Made by a program: the position numbers and the translations under genes. A stretch of 64,000 bases of DNA, taken from Marthasterias glacialis (lineage: Eukaryota; Echinodermata; Asteroidea; Forcipulatida; Asteriidae). The stretch is taken from positions 14,230,049 through 14,294,048 of the forward strand of contig OU452238.1 of assembly GCA_911728455.2 (NCBI GenBank), read 5' to 3'. The notes under the pieces were generated by a model. That model saw nothing but the letters and a program-made list of their open reading frames with translations. It was not told the DNA's origin and ran no database searches. This document shows positions 34,920 through 45,780 of this stretch, piece after piece. The number at the start of each line of letters is the position of its first letter. Positions within the stretch are counted from its first letter, which is position 1.

Positions 34920-35480
34920 AAGAGTCACAACGGTGATGAATATGAGACTCGCCATTACAGCGGAAAATTGACTTTCCCCAGGACGAGCCAGTTCCTCGGA
35001 GACTACCTGTGATAATATCCTGCCACTGCATCAGCCCCTCGCTCAGCACTCCATGCTGCTAGAGGCCCCGAGTGCTGGTAGTTCCGTTGGTCGGAGAGGA
35101 AATACTATCTAGTCTTTGGTCCCGACCAACAGCTAACAAGAAAGTTGTCCTGGTAAGGATGGAACCAAAAATTCCTCTTGTGCTGGGACTTATAGCTCCA
35201 AAAAGAAAAGCATGCTTGGCTATTTGAACACGACCCGTTTACGGGCCGCGTTGCACCCACCATGAATGCTTCTCAGCAACCGTTTCCTCTCGGCTCCATG
35301 TGGGCTTGGGATGGGCTCCTATATGGGGCAGACGGCCCATGAAACACTCGCTAAATTCCCCTGGCTGTACAGTGCTGACGATGTTGGGCATGACTCGCTC
35401 GTCTGGACTAGTATCAGGTGTTCCTAGACCGATAGTGTCTACTGAATTGTCTTTGGGCTCAACCTGTGGCCATAAAATGA
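34920..35480. repeat. Direct repeat 2 of the retroelement-like zone (right arm)
   Basis: Partner of 32,106-32,780. It ends abruptly at ataggacaggcta, where the right arm jumps to SINE sequence (35,489 onward); the left arm has ~405 bp more at this point. Confidence 0.5.
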
Positions 35481-35489
35481 TAGGACAGG

Positions 35490-35620
35490 CTACCTCTAGC
35501 TACCGGGCAAGCTCGGTAATCTAGTGGTAAGACATCTGCCCTAGAACTTGGCAAAGGTAGTGGGTTTGAATGCCACCTGAGTAATATGCATGTGAAATTT
35601 TTTCACATAACTCGGGGAAA
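35490..35620 (+). repeat. tRNA-derived SINE fragment at outer end of right arm
   Basis: A-box-like taatctagtggtaagacat and B-box-like gggtttgaatgcc, followed by the family tail start (cacataactcggggaaagtact). Its first 33 bp pair with bases 1-33 of the window. Confidence 0.65.
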
Positions 35621-35979
35621 GTACTCAACCTTTTACTGCTAAAACTTAAACTCAACCTTTTACTGGAGTCACAACGGAGCCTCAGCCCCTGCAGGCTGAC
35701 CCCTTGATATCCCAGGGGCTAGCTCAAATGATGTGAGTGGCTCCAGGCGGCCTCTCGCTGATGGATATGGCCCATGGGGGGGGGGGCTGCCTCCAGTTCT
35801 GTATAGAGTCCTTGGCATAAGTGACCTCTGCTCAGTGGATGCTCGAAACAATCAATTACGGTTAGGCATTGGAGTAAAGGAGCACTCCCCCCCCCCCCCC
35901 AATTCTGACCGTCAGATGCAAGTCTCGTCCGACTTAGCAAAACCCCACTCACTGGAAAAGGAAATCAGATCCCTCTTCA

Positions 35980-37250
35980 ACTGAGCCATTGGGGTGGTTT
36001 TGACCGGGGAGACCCAAACAGGCAAGGATTCATGTCAACCTTCTTTCTGGTTCTAAAGACTGAGACTGGCACATGAAGCCTCTAAAGCCTCCAGAAGTTT
36101 ATCCGACCATATCCTTTCCGAAAAAGATTTTCGTGGATGGCGATTCTGGACTTGCATGTTTCCTTTGCAACAAAAGAACTTTTGAGTTCACAGCACTCCC
36201 ATTCCACCTCCCCCATGGTATTCACCCCGGGTAGTGAAGGAAATTTGGAGTGGTGCTACGGAAACAAGGGGTCACAGTATTCATGTACCACGATGATTGG
36301 ATTATTGTAGGACAATCTTACGAGGGCAACAGCCTCAGTGATTGAACAAACGAGGGGACTAGCAACCAACTTCGGCTTTATCATCAATACCGAGAAGTTG
36401 CATCCTGTTCCCTCACAGATGCAGGTTTTCCTGGGGGCAAGGCTCGACTTCCTTTCAGGCAGAGCCAGCCCAGCAGAGGAACGAGTGTATTTAAAACAAT
36501 GTGCCGCAGTCCTCCTACCAGCAACGATGGCACCAGCTCAAGCTTGGCTAAAACTGCTGGGCCTCATGGCCAGCATGGTGGGCCTGGTGGATTTCTGCCG
36601 ATGACCCATGGTACCGACCATACCTTGGCTGATTGCATACCGTTACTGGTGGCAGACTGCTGAAAACCTTAAGAGGGGTCAGGCCTTTTGACAGCCCCCT
36701 CCGTCTCACTACCACGATGAATGCGTCACTCTCCGGCTGGGGTGGGGGAGGTGCCCTTGCCACCTCCACTGATGCCTACAACACAATATTGCTCTGTCAG
36801 TAGTCCATATTCTGAGAGAGGACAACAAAGGGGGCGGGAGTGGCTGTGTTGTCCTTACAGAGTGGACCCTACTCCCCCAGGAGGTTTAGTGAATATTCTC
36901 ACTGATTCATCATCCCCTTGTAGACCTGTTTGCTACTTCTAGCAACAATCAACTGCCGGTCTACTGCATGAGGGCTCCTGATCCCAATGCATGGCAGACA
37001 GATGCGTTGTTGGTTCAGTGGGACTTAAAACATTCCCGCCCTTCTTCCTCATCCCAAGAGTTCTAACCGTAATAGAGCAAGAGGATTGCAGGATCCTCCT
37101 CGTAACACTGTTTCGGCCTCGGCAACCGTGGTTCCTGAGGTTTGTCAAACTCTTGGTCCTAGTGAGGTTGGACATTCTCTTCCAACCTGGGTCAGTTCTT
37201 CTGCATGGAGCTGCCCAGAGTCATCACCTGACGTGCTGGGGTATCAAGGA
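35980..37250 (+). pseudogene. DIRS-like retrotransposon relic (reverse transcriptase / RNase H)
   Basis: Frames broken by stops and shifts read, in order: STFFLVLK, then ALPFHLPHGIHPG, then LRKQGVTVFMYHDDWIIVGQ with YHDD in place of the usual YLDD-type box (36,286-36,297). A long open piece follows at about 36,338-36,604 (INTEKLHPVPSQMQVFLGAR…), then LTTTMNASLSGWGGGGALAT, which resembles the DIRS RNase H start (TDAS changed to MNAS), then RPRQPWF. Order and spacing fit DIRS/Ngaro-type elements better than gypsy. Clearly dead. Confidence 0.65.
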
Positions 37251-37254
37251 TAGA

Positions 37255-37370
37255 TCAGTAGGGGGCGCTATTGTGTGTAAATCTTGGCGTCAATGTGTGT
37301 AAATCTTAGGGTTATTGTACCTGCCAGTAGGGAAATATACATAAGTAGTGGCTGTACCAGTAAGTATTCA
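37255..37370 (-). repeat. Isolated fragment of the arm unit
   Basis: gggggcgctattgtgtgtaa, aatcttagggttattgtacc and gggaaatatacataagtagt match the unit start seen at 7,730-7,810. It abuts the end of the DIRS-like relic. Confidence 0.7.
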
Positions 37371-37379
37371 AGTATCCAA

Positions 37380-40010
37380 ACCACACTGATCTAACTGGGG
37401 AAGATTTTACTTTTTGGTAATAAACGAGGTTACATTAAGTACTGAAACGAGGCGGCTGCCAATGCGTTAGAATATGAGCCAGATGGACATAAAGTCGACG
37501 TGCGTTAAAGATATTGCGCGCAATATCAGTATTTAGAGCGCGTAATTGCTTGTCCCTAAGACCCGTAAAAATTCACAGACATATGCTCTGATTACAAACT
37601 TTCCGAGTATGACAATGAACGTATATAAAACAAATTACGTAATATATAAAAATACTGAATTGCGTAAAAAAATGTAATTATGGAGAAGGTTAGACTGAGG
37701 GGAAATAGTTTTCAGTAACTGAAGTTACAAAGATGGGGGATTAATAAAAATGAATTAATAGTAATACAATAATATAAACAGTTAATATTATAAAAAATAT
37801 ATATAAATGATTTGTAATTAGGGAAGTTTGATTTACAAAGCAACTTATTCTTAATTATTTATTAAGATTACACTAACATCTGAAAATAAATAACTTATAT
37901 GATTTAATGAAAATGACTAAAAACAAACGACCGAAATACAAGTAGCATATTGGTATATTAATCAGAAGACAAATTATAAATTAAAAAATTCATGATAAAA
38001 CATAAAAGATTTTATTTGCACTAAGATGAATTACTTGCTATAAAATGAATCCATTCTTCATCTATTAAAAATATATGTAGGCCTACTATGTGATCGTAGT
38101 TCATGAATTTGACAATATATGTGAAGCACTGTAGTGTCTTCTACTAACATTAGATAATTAAATCCTATTATTGTGTTAACTCAGCTAAATGCAATGATAA
38201 CATTGGTAAATATTGATGAACTAGTTAACATTATGAGACAAAATTACAATTATAAATTAAATCAACATTATTCTAACTCGGACAAGTCTATGTTTCAAAT
38301 TTGAATATATACATTTTACAATACTAACTACAATGACATGTTTTTTTTTAAGAACTAACTTAAACATAATGTAAAAAGTAACAATGTAAAAAATAACAAT
38401 GATGAACTCTATGCTGACATCTGAGTCAGTTTTTTATGTAAAATACAACTAGTGCTTAGGAATGTTGGGAATTGGGGTCTACTTTTAAGGTCCATTTAAT
38501 TACATACAATGACAGTGAAAAATAGCAAATTAATAGTTAATATTTATGTTATTTGTCTATAATTATTTGAAAAGGCTACTTTTATATCACTTAGGTGGGT
38601 GGTTCCTTTGGGTTCAAGCCCTCTTACATCAGGCCTACATGTTGATTAGTTGTTCTTCACTATTACTATTACTTAACTTTACTATTTAAAAAGAAAATGG
38701 TATGAACTTTATAATCAGTGAGCACATATCCTCTTAATTCTAGTTCTGCTGAATAAGTTTGTAGATTTACTCGTGTTGTGAATGATAATTAATAACACCA
38801 ATGAAACTATTACCAATGGATAACTTTCTAACTTCTCAATAAAACCAATAATTCTCAACAGTTCAAACTGTTACGATAAGTAACATTAATACGAACTTTC
38901 ACTCAAATGAACATAGATCAGGCCTACATGTCGAATATTGTTATGTTTTATTTTATGTGAAACAAGTTGTAGCGCTCAAGGTGGGTGTCTCTTAATTCCA
39001 GTTCTGTTGAATAAGTTAGGCCTACATGTACATGTACATTTACTCTTTTTTGGTTAATTATGGGTAAAAATACTCACCAATGGATCACTTTCTAACTTTT
39101 AACATTTAACAATTTTAGTCTCAGTGAAACAAATAACTCTCAAATTATCTAACATATTCTCTTCAAACTTTTCTAACAAAATGATTTATTTTTATTTGTA
39201 TTCTATATCTGTTACATGAACTACTTGAAGCTTGATGATCTAAACTCAAACTTCAAGTGGTATTTTCTTTATTACAAAAACAAATAAAAATAACTAAAGC
39301 AAACAATATATAAAATAAATAAATGAATAATATGTAAATATGCAAATAATAAATACACTTGCAATTCTTGCCATATACTTTTACTATCGTTAATTAACTG
39401 TCTTTGAAAAGTTAATGTTGGAAATTAACTGTACATGTTATTTTGTGCATCACTAACAAGAATTTGAAACTTTGTCTTTGTTAACAACAGACTTATACCG
39501 AATTGAATGTCTTTGCAATGTAGAAAGTAATATAATAACGATAAATTATAAAATAAATGGAATGAAATTGTAAAGGAAAATTATAAATAAGACTATCACA
39601 AGTTAATAAAATCGCGAGTGACGTCGGTGAAACGAATTATCGGTATTGGTTTTTATAAACGGGCGCTGCAGAGATGAACGATAATTTGCATTTTAAACAG
39701 AATCGGTGCATCTATTAAGCCGTGCGAAAAAGCAGCCTCGTTTCAGAAACTTATCGTTTAATACTTGAACTGTGATAAGAAAATATGAAATAATTATCTC
39801 ATTGCAGTGAACATAGTTACATCAGTGTGTTCAAAGATCAGAATGACCCCCCCCCCCATTTTACTTGGTGATAAACAAATAAAACTAAAGTAAACTTTGA
39901 TATAAAAAATACTTTTATCAGATGTAAGAAATATTACTTAATTTTGTATTTATTCAAGATGCATGTGTAGGTGTAATGTTATCATGGATGATGAATAAAA
40001 TGGGGAGAGG
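37380..40010. other. AT-rich intergenic region
   Basis: No convincing gene. It holds an 18 bp perfect palindrome (37,510-37,527), a pair of ~24 bp inverted segments (gaaacgaggcggct near 37,448 and agcagcctcgtttc near 39,738) that could be ends of a 2.3 kb non-autonomous element, and a direct repeat of ~290 bp (about 38,620-38,880 and 38,920-39,150, each with aggcctacatg and gttctg[c/t]tgaataagtt). Confidence 0.5.
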
Positions 40011-40014
40011 CTAG

Positions 40015-40221
40015 CAGAGCTGTGTATTTGGGGAGTTGCGACAACTTGCGATTAGAATCTTTTTGCGTCAAAATAAAAATGCAAGTGCGCACACAGGGTC
40101 CCAGACTAGTTGGGTTGCTTGTTGGGTTGTGCTACATTTAGACCAAAAATGGTGTCCAGCAAACACGTGACCAAAGAAAACTGGTCTCTTCATGTCGCAA
40201 CTCTCTCAATACACAGCTCTG
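40015..40221. mobile_element. 207 bp MITE
   Basis: Terminal inverted repeats of 29 bp with three mismatches: cagagctgtgtatttggg at the left end and the complement of ctctcaatacacagctctg at the right end, both followed inward by agttgcgaca. No coding capacity. No certain target duplication seen. Confidence 0.8.
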
Positions 40222-40335
40222 GAGGCAAGATAGTGGTAGCGCCCTCTAGCAGTGACTAAAGGAAACTTTAAAATATACATTGCTATGAAAATTGACATGT
40301 AATAGTACTTTAAATTCTGATGATGAGGTTAAATC

Positions 40336-40353
40336 GGGGGGGGGGGGGGGGCT
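40336..40353 (+). repeat. Poly-G tract
   Basis: An uninterrupted G run of about 17, likely length-variable and possibly an assembly weak point. Confidence 0.9.
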
Positions 40354-40881
40354 TGACTTTACTCATACTTTGATAAGAGAATGTTTTACAGCAAATAATG
40401 GGTGTTTTTCTACGTTAAAAACAATCTAAAGTAGAACTGTTGAAATTAACAGTTTATTTTGTTCAATTTGAGACAATGTGGATCTTATTTTTGCTTAAGA
40501 AAGATCAATACTTTGACAGGGAAAACAAGTAACTAATGGTTGACCAATTTAATTAATACCAACAAATAAAGGCCCCCATATACCTCTGTTTAATATTTTG
40601 TATTCATTAATTTCACATTTTTAATGTTAAACTACTTGTTATGTTCTGTAGTCTGTTAATAGTCGTTACTTTTACTCGTTAAAACATTTTGTATCATGTA
40701 GTATCGTCTTTTGTTTTGCAAATAAACTGTTTTTGATCAGATGCCAACAGATATATCATTCTTATCTTTTTCCTCTCCTTGCTCATGCAAAGCTCATAGG
40801 TCAAAGGGCGCATCTCATTATTTTTTTTTTTGACCTATCCATGCTAAGGTTTAAATATAACGTCCGAGCGATTTTTTTCAA

Positions 40882-40965
40882 GCGGCGATTTAGCCCAGTG
40901 GGCTAGCTCACAGCTCCCGGATTTCTGGGGCTGTGAGCTCGGGGGTTCAAATCCTGGTGGACCCC
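40882..40965 (+). repeat. tRNA-like sequence with long variable arm
   Basis: A-box ttagcccagtgggctagc, B-box gggttcaaatcc, and a self-complementary stretch cacagctcc…ggggctgtg between them. Probably a SINE head or pseudo-tRNA, since no 7 bp acceptor stem is evident. Confidence 0.55.
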
Positions 40966-41011
40966 CTTTTTACCAGTAAAAAAAGACATTTTTTTTATTT
41001 CTTGTAAAAAT

Positions 41012-41080
41012 GGGTAGGGCTTGAACCTGGTACCTTCAGCCCTGTAACCTCTATCTCTCACCACTCTGCTACTGAGCTTT
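41012..41080 (-). repeat. tRNA-like sequence, opposite orientation
   Basis: Minus-strand A-box-like tagcagagtggtgaga and B-box ggttcaagccc. Lies 46 bp from the plus-strand tRNA-like sequence, 3' ends facing each other, separated by T/A-rich DNA. Confidence 0.5.
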
Positions 41081-41259
41081 CATGAAAATCTAACGGTTTT
41101 TGACCTGATGAATATTAGAATGGCCCAACTTAGAAAATTTTTCAAAATAATTTCTCCCTGGCCAGACCCTTGGATTTTGGGCTGATCTGAGGGTTGACCA
41201 AGGGCCTTGGAGCTAAGATTGGGGAGTAAAATTTCTAAGGGCTGAGGGGCCAGGGGCAT

Positions 41260-42320
41260 GGAGGTTGCTGAGCAGTCAGTCAGTGGGTTGAGCTGGGTGG
41301 ATAGGCTTGGGGTGATGGCTGGCTAGACATGGGCATGATGATGCTGGGTAGAGGACTGGAGTAAGGATGGGGGTTGGTGGGATGAAGACAGTCAGTCAGC
41401 CAGTGGGTTGAGATGGTTGGACTGAGGGCTTGCAGTGAGGGATTGGGGATGGACTAGTAGTCATGCTGGGGTGATGGCTGGATATACATGGGCATGATGA
41501 TGCTGGGTAGAGGCCTAGAGTAAGGGTGGGGGTTGGTGGGATGAAGACAGTCAGTCAGCCAGTGGGTTGAGATGGTTGGACCGAGGGCTTGGAGGGAGGG
41601 ATGGGGGATGGACTAGTAGTCATGCTGGGTGATGGCTGGATATACATGGGCATGATGATGCTGGGTAGAGGCCTAGAGTAAGGGTGGGGGTTGGTGGGAT
41701 GAAGACAGTCAGTCAGCCAGTGGGTTGAGATGGTTGGACCGAGGGCTTGGAGGGAGGGATGGGGGATGGACTAGTAGTCATGCTGGGTGATGGCTGGATA
41801 TACATGGGCATGATGATGCTGGGTAGAGGACTGGAGTAAGGAGGGGCGTTGGTGGGATGAAGACAGTCAGTCAGCCAGTGGGTTGAGATGGTTGGACTGA
41901 GGGCTTGCAGTGAGGGATTGGGGATGGACCAGTAGTCATGCTGGGGTGATGGCTGGATGGACATGGGCATGATGATGCTGGATAGAGGACTGGAGTAAGG
42001 ATGGGGGTTGGTGGGATGAAGACAGTCAGTCAGCCAGTGGGTTGAGATGGTTGGAATGAGGGCTTGCAGTGAGGGATTGGGGATGGACAAGTAGTCATGC
42101 TGGGGTGATGGCTGGATAGACATGGGCATGATGATGCTGGATAAAGGACTGGAGTAAGGATGGGGGTTGGTGGGATGAAGACAGTCAGTCAGCCAGTGGG
42201 TTGAGATGGTTGGACCGAGGGCTTGCAGTGAGGGATTGGGGATGGACCAGTAGTCATACTGGGGTGATGGCTGGATAGACATGGGCATGATGATGGAAGG
42301 TAGAGGACTGGATTAAGGGT
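41260..42320. repeat. 159 bp tandem repeat
   Basis: About six copies of a 158-160 bp unit (starts near 41,343, 41,502, 41,660, 41,819, 41,978, 42,137, 42,297; marker agacagtcagtcagccagtg). Degenerate sequence continues to ~42,620. A 191-codon minus-strand frame exists because 159 is 53 x 3; I do not regard it as a gene. Confidence 0.93.
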
Positions 42321-42619
42321 GGGGTTGCTGGGCTGAGGATTGTGGGTTGAGCTGGCTGGACTGAAGGCATGAGGTGAGGATAGGGATCTTGTGGTGTGTA
42401 CATTGGGGTGATGTCTGGCTGGGTATAGGATTGCGGCCAGAGGATAGGGGTTGCTGGGGAGTCGGCTTTGCTGGTTGGTTTTTAGTGTAGTAGGGGAGAT
42501 GAAGTAATAGTCATCATGTTGGGGTGTGGCTAGCTGGAGATGGGTTTAATGATGATTGGCCTGGTTGGGAGGGTGGATGCTGGGTACAGTAGTCTTAGGC
42601 GGGTATAGGTTCATGAGAC

Positions 42620-43985
42620 TTCACTGTAGGGTGGAATTGATTTAAAGGAACAGTTCAAATTGTATTGAAGGAATACAAGTACATGTGACTGTCTATCAAT
42701 GACTTAAAGTTATAGGTATAAATAATGGAACTTTTTTTAATTGATTCAACTAATGTAACTTAAAGGTTGTGTATTTTTTAGGTGTAATACATTTACATTG
42801 AAAGGTACAGTATGGAAATTTGAGTTTTGGAGGGGTGTACATTTGTTTACAAATAAATTTAGAAGTGGGTGGTGTTAAAAGGTATGGTACTTTTTGGGTT
42901 TAATGAAAAATGGTATTTTTAAAGTTTACATTAAGGGATATAACATTTTATGCTGAAGAGAATAAATGACTATTTCTTGCACTTTTCTGGAATGGATTGA
43001 AAAGATAAAGACTAATCTTACTGCAGCCATCTTTGTTGGATTCCCTGTCTACTCATATATTGTTAGATTGCACGTACTGGTTTGTTGAATGGGACCAGTC
43101 TATTTTATTTGCGCAAGGTTGGATTTCGTCTTGTAAATTTAAGTGTTGGGTAGGGTCAAATGACTTTTGTGGGTTTTAGACCAAGTGGATTTTGTTAATA
43201 ATAAAAACAGCTAATGTTCTCATTCTTGCTTAATACTTGTAACAGTAATGCAATACTTGTACAATAATAGCACATAAAGTAAGGAAATGAAACGTATTTC
43301 TTGCTACATTTATAGAATCATTTTATTTGACAACTCCAAATAATATAATATAAACTATACAATTTTAACATTATCAGCATAAGAACAATAAAATGTAATT
43401 GAACTAGCCTGAAAAAGAGGAAAACAATTTCCACTTTGTGGAAAATTCTTCTTTCACATGGTAATATTTTAGAGAGAAATATAAATTTTCTTAATTTTTT
43501 TTAGGGAAATAAGTTTTTTTTCAAAAAGTAAACTTATTAAACTCAACTTTTAAAATTGATGCAAAATAGGGTGTTCAAGGAACTATAACGAAGAAGTCTT
43601 TTTCAGAAATTCTGTGCATATTCATGGTTTTGATTTTGGTAAATCAAAATGAAACCTTCTATCTCATTTTTATGTCAACGTGTAGAGCATTTTCTCTAGA
43701 TTCGGATGAAAATGAAATGTTTTAGGGAACATTGTCAAATTTCAACATAAATACCAAAATCTCACATTATTTTTAATTGGGTCAAAGTTTAGGGTTTTGT
43801 CAAAGCCACTCAAAAAGAACACATAACTTGTGAGGGACAACTTTTTCATAAAATGTAAGCTTTTGAATTAAACTTTTTTGTATTTACTTTTATGATATTT
43901 CTCCATAATGCATATATCAATACACCTCTAAATTCAATAACAATGATTGCAATTCATTATGAGTACTTGATTTTACAATATGTTC
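42620..43985. other. AT-rich region, nothing recognised
   Basis: No open frame of note, no clear repeats and no splice-bounded exon that I could support. Confidence 0.5.
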
Positions 43986-43989
43986 ACTT

Positions 43990-45420
43990 TGTAAAATAAG
44001 TGCACCTTGCTAAAGCCATCTGTGATAACACCAGCACCATGCTCCCTGGTGGAGCAGTCTGATGAAATTCAACACCCAGCTATTACCCTGACTGATGGTG
44101 GGACTCCACATGCCAGGATGCAATGTGTCCAAGTCCCTTATGCAGGCTCAGAATTTTCCCCGTTTTAATGTCACCAAGGATTCCAAAGACATTGAACCAT
44201 CACACCACCATTAATCAAACCATCACACCGCCATTAATCAAACCGTAGCACCACCTATGCTAGAACTTCACAGTCAAAGCCTAGATCTCTAACTTCATGA
44301 GTTCCAAATACGCATATCGCTTGCTTTCAAATAGTGCACTTATTTTTCACAAGAACATTTATGTAAATGTAATAAATGGCATCGCGGATGTACTTGACAT
44401 CATTAAATAACATGTCAGCAATCTTTAATTGAAGTCAACAAGCTGATTGTTTATCCATGATTCCTTGATGTGTAGAATGTCTTACAGACATTTGATGTTT
44501 TCGATAGCCTATGCGTTGCTCTCCTCAAACTCTGAAGCCTTTAAGATTGTAGTAAAAGTTAATTGCCGCACAATTGGTTGTAGGACATCAGCTTTCTCAT
44601 GCTGTGAAAGTATAAAGAAAACAAACGTATATAGGCCATGTAAAAAAGGAAAGGTGGTATCATTTTGCACTTGTTAATGAAATCTTACGAGCCATCAATG
44701 TTGACTTGATTCTTTAATCATTTCAAGTTTGACAAAATCCTGCCTGAATGGTAATATCCAAACTGAAATAATGATGAGTGTTTTTAGTCGAGAAAGACGT
44801 GAGAAGTTCAGCGAACTCTCTGAATTTTTAGCATATTTTCTTAATGACGCACAAACATTTCATACTTGGGTTGAACTTGAGGGTAATAACAGTCTTGTTT
44901 TGTGCAAATTATATACTTTAACAACTTGAATGAGGGCAATGTTAGACAATTTTCTTTTTTCTTTTTTTTTTCTTTCTAAAATTACTTCTTAAGTGCGTGT
45001 TCAGTTTAAATAAAATGCAGAAGACCAGTTCAAAGATTTTTTTTACCAAGATTTTGTTGTGTTCATAAAATGTGCTTAATTATTTATATAAAGGGTTTTG
45101 TTAATAAAAACATGTTTTTATTTTCAAATCTGTAATCAATCTGTAGGGATAAACCACTCATCTGGGTTAGGCTGATGCCAGCATGAAGTCCCCAGAGTGT
45201 TGTGGCATGTGGCGTAGGGGTGCTGTCTGTAACAGTGCTGCAAAAACAGCCCACTTTTTGATGTTAGTGTAAAAAACAAATGAATGTAACCCACATACCT
45301 CCGTTGTAACTGTTACACATCTAAGCTGGTGATGGGTAGACATTGGGCTGATGATAGGCACTTGCAGGTCTCAAGAATCTAATCTTTGTGACAGGTAGAT
45401 ATCATACAGATGTCACGATG
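43990..45420. repeat. Old diverged copy of the arm unit
   Basis: Matches in order: gtgataacaccagcaccatgctcc (as at 4,617), cagctattaccctgactg, aagtgtccaggtccctt-like sequence, three degenerate minisatellite units (accaccattaatcaaacc), then cctatgcgttgctctcct (as at 5,170), and gtgctgcaaaaacagcccac at 45,235 with gtgatgggtagac at 45,330. Order is preserved but identity is low, so this copy long predates the arms. Confidence 0.65.
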
Positions 45421-45599
45421 AAACAAAGAAATAAGGAGGAAACAAAAATTATTAAAAACGCTCAATGATACAGCCATGTAAATTTTAGTTGACCCTATAT
45501 ATTTGTAAAAGTAGGATGGCCCGTGGGCAAGATGACTCTCATTGTGTACTGACCCCTTCCACCTGACATGATCCAAACTTGTAATTGTTTATTTCTTGG

Positions 45600-45780
45600 A
45601 ATGTCCTAAACATGAAAAAAACATTTAACATTGCCGCTCTTGGGATGCATCAAACCAACCCTTACTTTCACCCAGGAATGTTGTAATGTTAACAGTCTCA
45701 TGTCCTAAACATAAAACATTTAACATTGCCACTTTTGGGTTGCATAGCCTACCCTTACTTTCACCGAGGAATAATGGTGG
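45600..45780. repeat. ~98 bp direct duplication
   Basis: aacatttaacattgccgctct (45,625) and aacatttaacattgccactt (45,716) begin two copies that both continue to cccttactttcacc.agga. The next ~60 bp (acaagcaaaagtttcccctg) resembles a dispersed stretch at 53,855. Confidence 0.65.

Larger units (their letters stand above)
17813..35522. repeat. Right arm of giant inverted repeat
   Basis: Reverse complement of 1-17,480. Relative to the left arm it lacks ~405 bp near its outer end (left 36-440) and a foldback MITE (left 14,795-14,956). It carries ~600 bp extra near 22,010-22,615 and ~1 kb of different sequence at 18,600-19,700. The arms are therefore homologous but clearly diverged. The outer match ends at 35,522 only because the left arm reaches the window edge. 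Confidence 0.93.

Noticed and set aside
1-35522. Palindrome as a simple sequencing foldback artefact
   Set aside because: The arms differ by many substitutions, a clean MITE presence/absence and large indels, which a single-molecule foldback would not produce. Haplotype joining remains possible.
41713-42288. 191-codon proline/serine-rich protein
   Set aside because: Explained by the 159 bp tandem repeat. Kept only as a low-interest observation.
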